Origin: Streptomyces phaeochromogenes
Lineage (GTDB): Bacteria; Actinomycetota; Actinomycetes; Streptomycetales; Streptomycetaceae
DNA: 42,700 bases
Reading direction: 5' to 3'
Assembly: GCF_001418655.1 (NCBI RefSeq)
Contig: NZ_LIQZ01000181.1
Coordinates: forward strand, 1 to 42,700
A model generated the notes under the pieces. That model saw nothing but the letters and a program-made list of their open reading frames with translations. It was not told where the DNA came from and ran no database searches. The position numbers and the translations under genes are program-made. This document shows positions 22,121 through 30,787 of the stretch, one piece after another; the stretch's first letter is position 1, and the number at the start of each line of letters is the position of its first letter.

Positions 22121-23368
22121 CTACTTGCCGATCGCCAGTCCCTGCCCGGTGACCCGCACTCTGATCCCGTCCTTCTGCACGCGCACGTCCCGCAGGCTCA
22201 GTTCGCCCTTCGGGGGCTTCGGGAGGCGGAAGCCGATGGAGAGGCGGTCGACGAGGGCGGGGCGGGTCAGGCGGGAGAGCCCGTCGAGGAGGGCCAGGTC
22301 GAAGCCGAGGCGCTTGAGGAGCTCGGGGTTCTCCACGGCGAGGTCGATGAGGTTGACCTTCATCAGCCGGCCGGCGAAACGCGGGGAGCCGGTGAACTCC
22401 TCGAACTTGGAGTCGTCGCTCAGCGCCTCCTGGACCGCGGAGTCCGGCACACCGATCCGCTTCGCGATCGACGGCACCGACAGGAGCTCCTTGGCCTTCT
22501 TCTTCTCCTTCGCCAGGCGCGTGGCGGACTTGCGGGTCAGGTGCAGGCCCTGGGACTCACGGGTGCCGGGACGGAAGGTGGCCAGGTCGCCGATGTCCAG
22601 GCGCATTCCGCCGACCTCGGTCGAGATGCCGCGCTCGCCGTCGCGCTTGATCCGCGCGTCGGCCCGCATCCGCAGGTCGTGCCCGGCGACGGGCAGCACC
22701 CCGCGCGCCCGCACCTCGTCGCCGCCGTGACCGGTGAACGTCATCTGGGACGCGCCGAGTTCACGGTTCAGGTCGTCGAAGGAGAGCAGCACCTCGCCGT
22801 GCAGCTCCGGGATCCGGACGCCCCGCAGGGAGGTGGGTCCGCCGTCGACCCGTACGCCCGTCGCGGTGGCGGAGACCTTCGCGAGGGAGACCCGGTCGGC
22901 CGCCACGTCCGGGACGGTGACCGACACGGAGTCGAGCCGCTGGTCGAGGATCTGGGTGACGAAGGGGAAGCCCTCGATCTCGACCTCGGGGGACGCGCTC
23001 AGCTTCAGCTGGTCCCTGACCTTCTCGGCGGCGGTGCGCTCGGCGTACAGGAGCGCCCAGCGGTCGCCGAGGGCGAGGAAGGCGGCGAGGACGAGTACCG
23101 CGATGACGGCCTTGACCGCGAGGGACAGTCCGGTGAAGGGACTTCGCCGGCGCCGACGGGTGCGACGGCGGGGGCGGGCCCCGGAGTCCCGGGAACCGCG
23201 GCGGTGGTTGGGCGGTGCCCACTCCGCCTCCTGCTCGGCCCCCTCGGCCACGGCCGGCTCCTCCACCTGGAGGAAGTCCTCAAGGGGTCCGTCGTCGAGG
23301 GCGGCGAGATCCTCGTACGGGTTCGGAGGGGAGTGAGAATGCGCCGCGATGGGATGGGGGGTACGCAT
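22121..23368 (-). CDS. DUF2993 (LmeA-like) membrane-anchored protein
   Basis: The 415-residue protein has an acidic start, an Arg-rich patch (RPRRRTRRRRR near 65-75), one transmembrane helix at about 82-100 and an external domain. That domain matches DUF2993 (AAEKVRDQLKLSASPEVEIE, GFPFVTQILDQRLDSVSVTV). The family includes mycobacterial LmeA, a periplasmic lipid-binding protein acting in lipomannan synthesis; here it may bind envelope lipids. The ATG lies in the arm of an 8-base inverted repeat (23361-23390). It follows the 5'-nucleotidase gene with a 91-base gap and could share its transcript. Confidence 0.87.
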   Translation of the reverse strand: MRTPHPIAAHSHSPPNPYEDLAALDDGPLEDFLQVEEPAVAEGAEQEAEWAPPNHRRGSRDSGARPRRRTRRRRRSPFTGLSLAVKAVIAVLVLAAFLALGDRWALLYAERTAAEKVRDQLKLSASPEVEIEGFPFVTQILDQRLDSVSVTVPDVAADRVSLAKVSATATGVRVDGGPTSLRGVRIPELHGEVLLSFDDLNRELGASQMTFTGHGGDEVRARGVLPVAGHDLRMRADARIKRDGERGISTEVGGMRLDIGDLATFRPGTRESQGLHLTRKSATRLAKEKKKAKELLSVPSIAKRIGVPDSAVQEALSDDSKFEEFTGSPRFAGRLMKVNLIDLAVENPELLKRLGFDLALLDGLSRLTRPALVDRLSIGFRLPKPPKGELSLRDVRVQKDGIRVRVTGQGLAIGK

Positions 23369-23390
23369 CGACTGATTCGACCATGCGTAC
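23361..23390. repeat. Inverted repeat GTACGCAT...ATGCGTAC over the DUF2993 start
   Basis: The perfect 8-base arms at 23361-23368 and 23383-23390 are separated by 14 bases. The left arm holds the DUF2993 start codon, so a protein bound there, or an RNA hairpin, would block initiation. Confidence 0.6.
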
Positions 23391-23459
23391 CAACCCCACC
23401 CGCAACTCCAATAGGCCCTTTGCGATCTACCTCACGGACAGATCGCCGTTACCGGGTGG

Positions 23460-25268
23460 CTACTTCACGACGGTGATCCGGTCGGCCGCGGGCGGCGCGA
23501 TCGGGTTCGTGGCCGAGGAGTTCGCCAGCAGGTACTTCTCCAGGGCGGCGAGGTCGTCGTCGCCCACCAGGTCGCCCGTGCCCTGACCCAGGGTGGTGAA
23601 ACCGTCGCCGCCGCCCGCGAGGAAGCTGTTCGTCGCGACGCGGTAGGTGGCGGCCGGGTCGATCGCGGCACCGTTGAGCTTGACCGAGTCGGCGACGACA
23701 CGGTCGGCGCCGGTCTTCGTCAGGTCGAGCGTGTAGGTGAGCCCCTTCGAGATCTGGAGCACCTTCGGCGAGGCCGCGTTCACGCCGGTGACCTGCTCCT
23801 TGAGCACCTGGACGAGCTGGGCGCCGGTGAAGTTCTGCAGGTTCACCGTGTTGGCGAACGGCTGGACCGTGAAGCCCTCGGCGTAGGTCACCACGCCGTC
23901 GCCCTCGGCACCGTTGGCCTTGAAGGTGAGGGGCGCCCGGATACCGCCCGGGTTCATCAGCGCCAGGTCGGTCTCGGGGTCCAGCTCCTTGCCGTACGCG
24001 AGCTGCGCGTCGGCGATCAGGTCGCCGATCGGGGACTCGGTGCCGACGTTCGAGATGTCACCGGAGATGTAGCCGATGGGCTTGTTGCCGATCGGCGCGG
24101 CGAGCGTGTTCCACTTCGTGATCAGCTCGGTCATGTCCGTGGCCTTGGGCACGGTACGCGTCACCACGTGGTTCGCGGAGGCGACGGAGGTCCGGGCGAT
24201 GTCGCCGGTCCAGCGGTCGTACGTCAGCGTCGTGTCCGTGTAGAGCCGCCCGAAGGACGCGGCCGAGGTGACCGTACGGGGCTTGCCCGACGGGTCGTTG
24301 ATCGTGCAGGCGTACGCGGCGTGGGTGTGGCCGGTGACCAGCGCGTCGACCTTCGGCGTGATGTTCTTGGCGATGTCCACGATGGGGCCGGATATGCCGT
24401 CGCCACCGCCGGGCGAGTCGCAGTCGTAGTTGTACGCCGCCGAGGCGGGCAGCCCGCCCTCGTGGATCAGCGCGACGACGGACTTGACGCCCTGCTTCTC
24501 CAGCTCCTTGGCGTACTTGTTGATCGTCTCGACCTCGTCCTTGAACTTGAGGCCCTTCACACCCTCGGCGGAGACGACACCCGGGGTGTCCTCGAGGGTC
24601 ACGCCGATGAAGCCGACCTTGACGCCGTTCTGCTTCCACACCCAGTAGGGCTTGAGGATCGGCTTCTTGGTCTTCTCGTCGAGGACGTTCGCCGCGAGGT
24701 ACGGGAAGTCGGCGCCCTTGAACTTCTTGCCCTTCACATAACAGCCGTCCGTGGGGTGGCAGCCACCCTTCTGCAGACGGCCCAGCTCCTTGGCACCCTC
24801 GTCGAACTCGTGGTTGCCGACGCTCGTCACATCGAGGTCGAGCTTGTTCAGCGCCTCGATGGTCGGCTCGTCGTGGAAGAGCCCGGAGATCAGCGGGGAG
24901 GCACCGACCATGTCGCCGCCGGCCGCCGTGACCGAGTACTTGTTGCCCTCGCGGGCCTGGCGCAAATGCGTCGCCAGGTACTCGACACCGCCCGCGTCGA
25001 TCGTCTTGCTGGTGCCGTCCGGCTGAAGCTCGGTGACCCGGCCCGAGGAGCCGGCCGGCGGCTCCAGGTTGCCGTGCAGGTCGTTGAAGGACAGCAGCTG
25101 GACGTCCTGGTAGCGGCCCGGCTTCTGATGGCCGGGCTTCTTGCCCGTCTCGCCCGCGGACGCCGGCATCGCGGCGACGAGGGCGCCGACGGTGGCGACG
25201 CCCGCCGCAGCCGCGAGGAAGCGGGTGGTGCGGCGTCTGCGTCGGTAGGGATGAGGTGTGGCTGACAT
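23460..25268 (-). CDS. Secreted bifunctional metallophosphatase/5'-nucleotidase
   Basis: The 602-residue protein has an RRRRR start and a signal sequence cut near ASAG (37-40). The metallophosphatase domain has FNDLHGN (Asp63, His65), GGDMVGASP, GNHEFDEG and VTGHTHAAY, which bind the two metal ions. The C-terminal substrate domain has PIGDLIADAQL, NPGGIRAPL and FLAGGGDGFTTL. It removes phosphate from extracellular nucleotides and fits the phosphate theme of the window; homologues in Streptomyces are regarded as part of the PhoP response. The start is ATG after a G-rich CAGGGGGG. It lies divergent from mshD. Confidence 0.94.
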   Translation of the reverse strand: MSATPHPYRRRRRTTRFLAAAAGVATVGALVAAMPASAGETGKKPGHQKPGRYQDVQLLSFNDLHGNLEPPAGSSGRVTELQPDGTSKTIDAGGVEYLATHLRQAREGNKYSVTAAGGDMVGASPLISGLFHDEPTIEALNKLDLDVTSVGNHEFDEGAKELGRLQKGGCHPTDGCYVKGKKFKGADFPYLAANVLDEKTKKPILKPYWVWKQNGVKVGFIGVTLEDTPGVVSAEGVKGLKFKDEVETINKYAKELEKQGVKSVVALIHEGGLPASAAYNYDCDSPGGGDGISGPIVDIAKNITPKVDALVTGHTHAAYACTINDPSGKPRTVTSAASFGRLYTDTTLTYDRWTGDIARTSVASANHVVTRTVPKATDMTELITKWNTLAAPIGNKPIGYISGDISNVGTESPIGDLIADAQLAYGKELDPETDLALMNPGGIRAPLTFKANGAEGDGVVTYAEGFTVQPFANTVNLQNFTGAQLVQVLKEQVTGVNAASPKVLQISKGLTYTLDLTKTGADRVVADSVKLNGAAIDPAATYRVATNSFLAGGGDGFTTLGQGTGDLVGDDDLAALEKYLLANSSATNPIAPPAADRITVVK

Positions 25269-25494
25269 GTGCCCCCCTGTGGGTCGGCTGATATGTGGGC
25301 CCCGTCCCGGCGCAGCCTAGAGTCAACGCGCGTAGCGCGACAGGGGGTTCAGGGTTACGGACTGGTTGCCGCGAGGGTCGATTCACCGCGAACCGGACAG
25401 GTGGCGGGCCAATAGCGTGCCTGCGGCGCACTGGACGCGTCCTCACCTGCTGGGCCACTTCGCCATGAACCGGACACGTCGTACTCTCGTAATC
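25269..25494. other. Divergent promoter region of the 5'-nucleotidase and mshD genes
   Basis: The 226-base gap holds TACTCT at 25482-25487 for mshD. On the minus strand, TTGACT (complement at 25321-25326) and TAGGCT are candidate promoter elements for the nucleotidase. A GATTCACC near 25380 resembles a single PHO-box unit but has no clear tandem partner. Confidence 0.35.
25482..25487 (+). promoter_or_regulatory. -10 box TACTCT for leaderless mshD
   Basis: TACTCT is 7 bases before the mshD ATG and there is no ribosome site, so transcription probably starts at or next to the start codon. Confidence 0.45.
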
Positions 25495-26421
25495 ATGACC
25501 AGCGAAGACACCGCACCGGCTGTCCCGGCCCGCTCCCTCGACATCCTGTCCGCACTGAGCCCCGAGCAGACCGAGGCCGTGCTCGACCTCCTCGCCGAGG
25601 CCGCCAGGGCCGACGGACAGCAGGCGGTGTCCGAGCAGGGCCGGCTGCAGCTGCGCGGTGGCGCCCGGGAGGGGGTCCGGCATCTGCTGCTGACCTCCCA
25701 GGACCTGCTCGTCGGGTACGCGCAGCTGGAGGACACCGACCCGATCGAGGCCCCGGCCGCCGAACTGGTCGTCCACCCGGCGCACCGCGGGCACGGGCAC
25801 GGGCGGGCGCTCGGTAACGCGCTGCTCGCCGAGTCCGGCAAGCGGGTGCGTGTCTGGGCCCACGGCGGCCACTCCGCCGCCCGCCATCTCGCCCAGGTCC
25901 TCGGCCTCACACTCTTCCGCGAACTGCGGCAGATGCGGCGGCCGTTGACGGACCTGGACCTGCCCGGGCCGAAGCTTCCGGACGGTGTGCACGTACGGAC
26001 GTTCGTGCCCGGCGAGGACGACACGGCGTGGCTCGCCGCGAACGCCGCCGCCTTCGCGCACCACCCCGAGCAGGGTTCGCTCGCCCAGCGGGACCTCGAC
26101 GACCGCAAGGCTGAGCCGTGGTTCGACCCGGCCGGGTTCTTCCTCGCCTTCCGGGGCGAGGAGCTGATCGGGTTCCACTGGACGAAGGTCCATGCGGAGG
26201 AGGGGCTCGGCGAGGTGTACGTCGTGGGCGTACGGCCCGGGGCTCAGGGGGGCGGTCTCGGCAAGGCCCTCACCACGATCGGGCTTCGGTATCTGGCGGG
26301 GCGGGGGGTGCCGACGGCGATGCTGTACGTCGACGCGGACAACAAGGCGGCGGTGGCTGTTTACGAGCGGCTCGGGTTCGCCACGTACGAGACGGATTTG
26401 ATGTATCGGACGGAGTCCTGA
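25495..26421 (+). CDS. mshD: Mycothiol synthase
   Basis: The 308-residue protein consists of two GNAT acetyltransferase domains. The first has VVHPAHRGHGHGRALGNALL, the second VYVVGVRPGAQGGGLGKALT and a C-terminal YVDADNKAAVAVYERLGFAT. This double-GNAT layout and length match MshD, which acetylates Cys-GlcN-Ins to finish mycothiol, the main thiol of actinobacteria. The ATG at 25495 starts the conserved part; longer in-frame starts exist but a -10 box lies in that extension. It is a single-gene transcript ending at a hairpin near 26525. Confidence 0.93.
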   Translation: MTSEDTAPAVPARSLDILSALSPEQTEAVLDLLAEAARADGQQAVSEQGRLQLRGGAREGVRHLLLTSQDLLVGYAQLEDTDPIEAPAAELVVHPAHRGHGHGRALGNALLAESGKRVRVWAHGGHSAARHLAQVLGLTLFRELRQMRRPLTDLDLPGPKLPDGVHVRTFVPGEDDTAWLAANAAAFAHHPEQGSLAQRDLDDRKAEPWFDPAGFFLAFRGEELIGFHWTKVHAEEGLGEVYVVGVRPGAQGGGLGKALTTIGLRYLAGRGVPTAMLYVDADNKAAVAVYERLGFATYETDLMYRTES

Positions 26422-26512
26422 GCGGGGGTCCTTGCCGGACGGGCTACGGGATTCGGCGGGCCGGGTCGAAGGTGCGGGACGGGTCGAAGGTGCGGGGCGG
26501 TCGGGGCTGGGT

Positions 26513-26542
26513 GCGCAGTTCCCCGCGCCCCTAAAGGGGCGC
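26513..26542. terminator. Dispersed repeat copy forming a hairpin
   Basis: A 20-base repeat copy (26513-26532) runs into GGGGCGC, so GCGCCCC (26525-26531) pairs with GGGGCGC (26536-26542) around TAAA. It overlaps the stop of the minus-strand membrane gene and can end the mshD transcript. Confidence 0.65.
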
Positions 26543-27202
26543 TGCCTGCTGAGCCCTGCCCCTGAACGAGCCCAGACGCCACGCCCGTAGCGGTTCCACG
26601 CACGCCCTTGTGCCCACCGCCAGTGCCACCGTCAGGAGCATCGCCCAGCGTTCGTGGGTGTCGGTCCAGCGGGGGTCGTCCGGGGAGACCAGGAGGGCCC
26701 AGCCGTCGGGCAGGAGGAGGAACGCGGCTGCCGCGGTGGACAGTAGCCCGGTGGACACCGCCACTCCCGGCTCGGTGGCGGTCGAGCGCTGGATGATCAG
26801 GGCCGCCGAGGCGAGGGCGAACACGGCGGTGGCGATCGCCTCCAGGGTGAGGGCGCCGACCGGCGGCCGGGCCTCCTCGGGTACGAGGAACACCGCCGCC
26901 GTCCAGCAGAGCGCGGCCCCCGGGAGCGCGAGTGCCACGCGCAGGCCGACGCGCAGCGGGCGCCTGACCGGTACCGCCGAGGTGATGTGCCGGGCCGGGT
27001 CGTCCAGCAGGAACGCCAGGCCGAGGGCCAGGGCGAGCGCGGCTCCCCGCAGCGAGATGAGGCCGAGCCAGGGGTCGGGGGCGCCCGACAGCATGCGCGG
27101 GATGCCGGCCAGCAGCAGTGCCGTGGCACCGCCGCCCGCGAGCGCCCGCCAGGGCAGTGTGCGCAGTACGGGGGTCAGCAGGGCGCGTGTCATGACGGTC
27201 AT
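26531..27202 (-). CDS. Membrane protein of an ABC transporter operon
   Basis: The 223-residue protein is mostly hydrophobic, with about six predicted membrane segments (WRALAGGGATALLLAGIP, GAALALALGLAFLLDD, GLRVALALPGAALCWTAAVF and others). It is the last gene of the operon and overlaps the preceding permease gene by 4 bases. It is probably a second permease subunit or accessory membrane protein. The final residues (RGRAQQAAPL) are encoded by the dispersed repeat, so the original C terminus may have been replaced. Confidence 0.82.
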   Translation of the reverse strand: MTVMTRALLTPVLRTLPWRALAGGGATALLLAGIPRMLSGAPDPWLGLISLRGAALALALGLAFLLDDPARHITSAVPVRRPLRVGLRVALALPGAALCWTAAVFLVPEEARPPVGALTLEAIATAVFALASAALIIQRSTATEPGVAVSTGLLSTAAAAFLLLPDGWALLVSPDDPRWTDTHERWAMLLTVALAVGTRACVEPLRAWRLGSFRGRAQQAAPL

Positions 27203-28743
27203 TCCGCGCACGAGTCACCGTCCGCTTCCGCCTTGGCCGCCGACTTGTCCGCGGCCGGTACTCCCAGCAGTTCCGCCACCCTCGCCGTGGTCGTCCTGGG
27301 CGAGGTGAGCTCCGTCCACTTGGCCTTCACCTTGCCGGCGACGCTGTAGCGGGGCTTCTTGAGCAGTTCCACCACGATCCGGGTCTGTTCGGCGCTCATG
27401 CTCATGGATTCCGTGGGGGACAGGACGATGGCGGAGCCCGAGACGCTGTCGTCGAGACGGACGTTGCGCAGCGCGGTCATCGGGTCGGACTCTCCGCCCA
27501 GCGCCAGCCACATGATCGTCACCATGCGGGCGTCGCACACCGAGCTGCCCGCCTTCTCGTTCCCCGCCACCAGCACGGACGCGACGGCTGCGGCGAACTC
27601 GGGGACACGGTTGCCGCCCCAGGAGGTACCGACGGTCACCTGGCCGGGCGTGGTCGACGGGGAGATCAGGGTGTCGGACGTCAGCCCGTAGGTGGCGTCG
27701 ATGCGCTGCCGTACGGTCAGCCGCTCGCCCCCGGCGCTGCCGCCCGCGAGGTTCTGGACCCGGTCGACGACCTCGGCCCAGTCGGCGGTGCGGCCGGTCC
27801 ACTCGGGGAAGGCGCAGTACGTGGACCCGCCGCGCTTGAGGCACGTCTGGACCTTCTCCGGAGCGTTGGTCGCCCGGTCGCGGGCCGGTGTCGACCCGGC
27901 CGGAGTGCCCGCGGACTGGCCGACCACGCCCACCACGGTCAGCGCGACCGATCCCGCTATCGCCGCCTTGACGACCGTCGTGCGCCCACCGCTGACCAGT
28001 ACCGCGAGGACGGCCAGGGTCAGGCCGAGCCCGACGAGGTACAGGGCGTGCCAGGCGGCGGGCCGCTCCAGCAGGTCGGAGGGGAGGGGGTTGGAGCCGC
28101 TCTCGGTGACGACCGGACCCAGCCAACTCGTCCAGTTGGAGCCGGACGAGGGCGCCACGAAGAGCATCCCGAAGAGCAGGAGGACGAGGATGACCGGCGC
28201 GGCGAAGACCGAGCGGAACAGCCGGGCGAGGAGGACACCGAGCATGCCGAACAGCAGGACCGTCAGCGGGCCGACGGCGAGTTCGGCGGGCGAACCGTGT
28301 CCGGCCGCGCCGGGCTTGAGCGCGGCCCAGATGAACTGGACGAGGACGCACACCGCCGTGAACAGGACGGCCGGGACGATCGACAGCGCGTGGGCGACCG
28401 TGCGCCGCCACGGCTCGACCACCAGCACGTCGAAGTGGCGGTCCGTGTCGCACCGGCGGGAGCGCAGGACCGCGCGGTTGACGCCCAGCATGACGGCGAG
28501 CCCGATCAGTAGCGGCATGCCCGGGGTGGCCCGGTCGACGTCCTGGAGTATCGGATAGTCGCCCTGGCGCTGCGTGGTATCCCACACGATCCAGGCGACG
28601 TACAGGATCGAGAGGCCGAAGAGGGGGATGGTCATGCGCAGCTCGCGCGCCTCGAAGCGGGCGAGGGCGAACACGGGTGCCCAGGAGCGGGACGGGTGCG
28701 CCGGCTCGACGGCCCGGGCGGGTGTCTCGAGAACGGTGCTCAT
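27199..28743 (-). CDS. ABC transporter permease-like protein with an extra soluble region
   Basis: The 514-residue protein has about six membrane helices in the first 275 residues (TIPLFGLSILYVAWIVWD, MPLLIGLAVMLGVNRAVL, PVILVLLLFGMLFVAP, LYLVGLGLTLAVLAVLVSG and others). A soluble part of about 230 residues follows, with several Cys (QTCLKRGGSTYCAFPEW, SSVCDARM). It overlaps the upstream ATPase gene by 4 bases. The first half resembles ABC-2 type permeases; the second half I do not recognise. It is probably extracytoplasmic given its Cys content and the number of helices. Confidence 0.85.
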   Translation of the reverse strand: MSTVLETPARAVEPAHPSRSWAPVFALARFEARELRMTIPLFGLSILYVAWIVWDTTQRQGDYPILQDVDRATPGMPLLIGLAVMLGVNRAVLRSRRCDTDRHFDVLVVEPWRRTVAHALSIVPAVLFTAVCVLVQFIWAALKPGAAGHGSPAELAVGPLTVLLFGMLGVLLARLFRSVFAAPVILVLLLFGMLFVAPSSGSNWTSWLGPVVTESGSNPLPSDLLERPAAWHALYLVGLGLTLAVLAVLVSGGRTTVVKAAIAGSVALTVVGVVGQSAGTPAGSTPARDRATNAPEKVQTCLKRGGSTYCAFPEWTGRTADWAEVVDRVQNLAGGSAGGERLTVRQRIDATYGLTSDTLISPSTTPGQVTVGTSWGGNRVPEFAAAVASVLVAGNEKAGSSVCDARMVTIMWLALGGESDPMTALRNVRLDDSVSGSAIVLSPTESMSMSAEQTRIVVELLKKPRYSVAGKVKAKWTELTSPRTTTARVAELLGVPAADKSAAKAEADGDSCAE

Positions 28744-29618
28744 GCTGCCGCCACCTCCGAGGCCTCACCGTCGAGGGTGAGCAAGTACCCGTCCTCCAGG
28801 GTCGGTTCGACCAGGTCGGCGTCCTTGGGGGGCTCGCCGACGTTGCGGAAGGAGCCGGTGCCGGTTCGCCATCCGGCCCACGCGCCGGGGTCGCGTTCGG
28901 TGCTGCTCCACACCCGGCCCGCCGCCCGTGCGGTCAGCTCGGCCGGGGTGCCCTCGAAGCGGACCCGGCCGCGGACCATGACGATCACGCGGTGGCAGAG
29001 CATCGCGACGTCCTCGGTCTGGTGGGTGGAGAGCAGCACGGTCCGCCCCTCCCCCGCCCTGGCGATCAACTCCCGGAAACGCATGCGCTGTTCGGGGTCG
29101 AGCCCGACGGTCGGCTCGTCGAGGACCAGGAAACCGGGGTCGCCGACGAGGGCGGCGGCCAGCGCGACCCGCTGGCGCATCCCGCCGGAGAGCTTCTTGA
29201 TGCGCTTGCCCCGTACGTCGGACAGCGCGACGTCGTCCAGGACCCGCCGCACCTCGCGGTGGCGGGCCGTGCGGTCCGTCAGCTCCTTGAGGATCGCCAC
29301 GTAGTCGACGAACTCGAAGGCCGTGAAGTCCGGGTGGAAACCGGGCGCCTGCGGCAGATAGCCCAGCGCGCGCCGCACCTCCTGCCGCCCGGCGGTCGTG
29401 CCCGGGTCGTTGCCGAGCACCGTGAACGCTCCCTTGTCCGGGGGCACGGCGGTGGCCAGGACCCTCAGCAGGGTCGTCTTTCCGGCCCCGTTGGGCCCGA
29501 GCAGCCCGGTGACGCCCTCGCCGAGCCGCACCGACACGTCGTCGAGCGCGGCCGTTCCGCCGTAGCGGAGGGTCAGCCCGGAGGCGGACACCGTCGGCGT
29601 CGTAGGAAGGTCAGACAT
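28740..29618 (-). CDS. ABC transporter ATP-binding protein
   Basis: The 292-residue ATPase has Walker A GPNGAGKTT, Q-loop YLPQ, signature LSGGMRQR, Walker B FLVLDEPTVGLD and H-loop STHQ. A C-terminal extension of about 70 residues follows (SSTERDPGAWAGWRTGTGSF). It is of the ABC-2 export type (DRA/CcmA-like) and surely drives the overlapping permease genes. It is the fourth gene of the sigma factor operon, 90 bases after the small membrane peptide gene, so the sigma system may control it. Confidence 0.93.
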   Translation of the reverse strand: MSDLPTTPTVSASGLTLRYGGTAALDDVSVRLGEGVTGLLGPNGAGKTTLLRVLATAVPPDKGAFTVLGNDPGTTAGRQEVRRALGYLPQAPGFHPDFTAFEFVDYVAILKELTDRTARHREVRRVLDDVALSDVRGKRIKKLSGGMRQRVALAAALVGDPGFLVLDEPTVGLDPEQRMRFRELIARAGEGRTVLLSTHQTEDVAMLCHRVIVMVRGRVRFEGTPAELTARAAGRVWSSTERDPGAWAGWRTGTGSFRNVGEPPKDADLVEPTLEDGYLLTLDGEASEVAAA

Positions 29619-29708
29619 GCGTGACTCCTGTGGAAGAGAGCGGAAGCAGGGGGAGGGGGAGACGGCGGCCGGGATACGGCACCGGCGCCGGAGGGAGGGC
29701 GGTCACCC

Positions 29709-29873
29709 TCACTCGCCGCCCCCGTCGTAAGAAGAGGAAGAAGAGGAACTCCGGTTGCCGGAGCTCTTCGGGAGCAGGACGGCGATGAAGTGGAGGACCC
29801 GCAGGACGACCGAAGCGGTCATCAGCAGCCCGGCCTTGAGGAGTTTGAGCCTCCTGCGCGTGGCGTCGGACAT
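29709..29873 (-). CDS. 54-residue single-pass membrane peptide
   Basis: The peptide starts MSDATRRRLKLLKAGLLMTA, has one transmembrane helix (about 12-35, to FIAVLLPK) and ends with a run of seven Ser followed by YDGGGE. The basic start suggests the N terminus lies inside and the Ser-rich tail outside. Its ATG shares one base with the stop of the zinc-finger gene (TGATG), so translation is coupled. It lies between the anti-sigma candidate and the ABC genes and could adjust either. I know of no named family. Confidence 0.78.
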   Translation of the reverse strand: MSDATRRRLKLLKAGLLMTASVVLRVLHFIAVLLPKSSGNRSSSSSSSYDGGGE

Positions 29874-30787
29874 CACGCGGTACCTCCATCCGTGTAGCCC
29901 GCGAACGGTGTGCGCGCGGAGGTCGAGTCGAATCGGTCGCGGCCGAGGTAGAAGAGCCCGGCGGCGAGTGCGGCGACCGCGGCCGCGATGCCCTGCCCCG
30001 CCGCGGTGTAGGGCGCGAGGGTCTCGTCGGTCGTCCGCTGCGCGACCACCAGCAGGACGATCCACGTTCCGCCGACCAGGCCGGGCGCGAGGACCGGGCC
30101 GAGCCGGGGCGTCAGCGCGAGCCCGGTCGCGGTGAGCGCGAGCGCGGGCAGCAGCCAGGCCAGGGCCCGCAGTCCGTACGAGGGAAGCGCGAGGGTCGCG
30201 AGGCCGTTGAGGACGAGCGCGACGGCCAGCACGGGAACCGTGCGGATCAGCAGCAGCCGGAACCCGTGCATCGGCGACACCACGGCCATCTCGTAGGTCG
30301 GGTCGAGCACCGGCCCGTACGACAGCGCGACCCCGGCCAGGGGCAGCAGCGGGGCGAGGGCGAGGAACATCGCCGGGGACTCGGGTGTCCGGGCGGCATT
30401 GGCGGCGATCACCGTGATGACCAGTACGGCGACGACCGCGCCCAGCCACGACCGGCGCAGCACCGGCGTCGCCGCGAGCAGCCGGGCGGTGTGGTCGGCC
30501 ACGCCCATCCGGACGAGCAGCGACTCCAGGAACCCGGGCCGTGGTACGTCCAGTTCGGCGTCGAGTCGCTCCCATCCCGCGTCCAGGGCGACCGGGTCGC
30601 CCACCTCGGCGAGCTGGGCCCGGCAGCGCGCGCAGGCGAGGAGGTGGGTGTCGGCCGACCAGAGCATCGGCGCCGCCAACTCGCCCCGCGCGTACGCCCG
30701 GAGGTCGTCCTCCGCGACGTGCCAGGTCATGCCGTCCCCGTCGCTCATGCCATTCGTACCGCTCGTGTCGTTCGTGTCGCTGCTCAT
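29873..30787 (-). CDS. Zinc-finger (zf-HC2) membrane anti-sigma factor candidate
   Basis: The 304-residue protein has a ZAS-type zinc motif (His48, Cys52, Cys55 in DTHLLACARC). About six membrane helices follow from residue 108 (WLGAVVAVLVITVIAANA, LALAPLLPLAGVALSYG, LLIRTVPVLAVALVLNGLAT and others). The gene overlaps the sigma gene by 4 bases, so it probably binds and holds that sigma factor at the membrane. Three in-frame ATGs at 30787, 30748 and 30730 all sit in GGCATGA; the first was chosen because it is coupled to the sigma stop. Confidence 0.88.
   Translation of the reverse strand: MSSDTNDTSGTNGMSDGDGMTWHVAEDDLRAYARGELAAPMLWSADTHLLACARCRAQLAEVGDPVALDAGWERLDAELDVPRPGFLESLLVRMGVADHTARLLAATPVLRRSWLGAVVAVLVITVIAANAARTPESPAMFLALAPLLPLAGVALSYGPVLDPTYEMAVVSPMHGFRLLLIRTVPVLAVALVLNGLATLALPSYGLRALAWLLPALALTATGLALTPRLGPVLAPGLVGGTWIVLLVVAQRTTDETLAPYTAAGQGIAAAVAALAAGLFYLGRDRFDSTSARTPFAGYTDGGTA

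Noticed and set aside
21927..22730. A 267-codon plus-strand frame from the AT-rich gap into DUF2993
   Set aside because: Most of it is antisense to DUF2993, no ribosome site is seen, and the sequence is Ser/Arg-rich noise.
24058..26193. A 711-codon minus-strand frame across the nucleotidase, its promoter and mshD
   Set aside because: It crosses a divergent promoter region and two well-supported genes in other frames, with Arg/Gly/Pro-rich noise as sequence.
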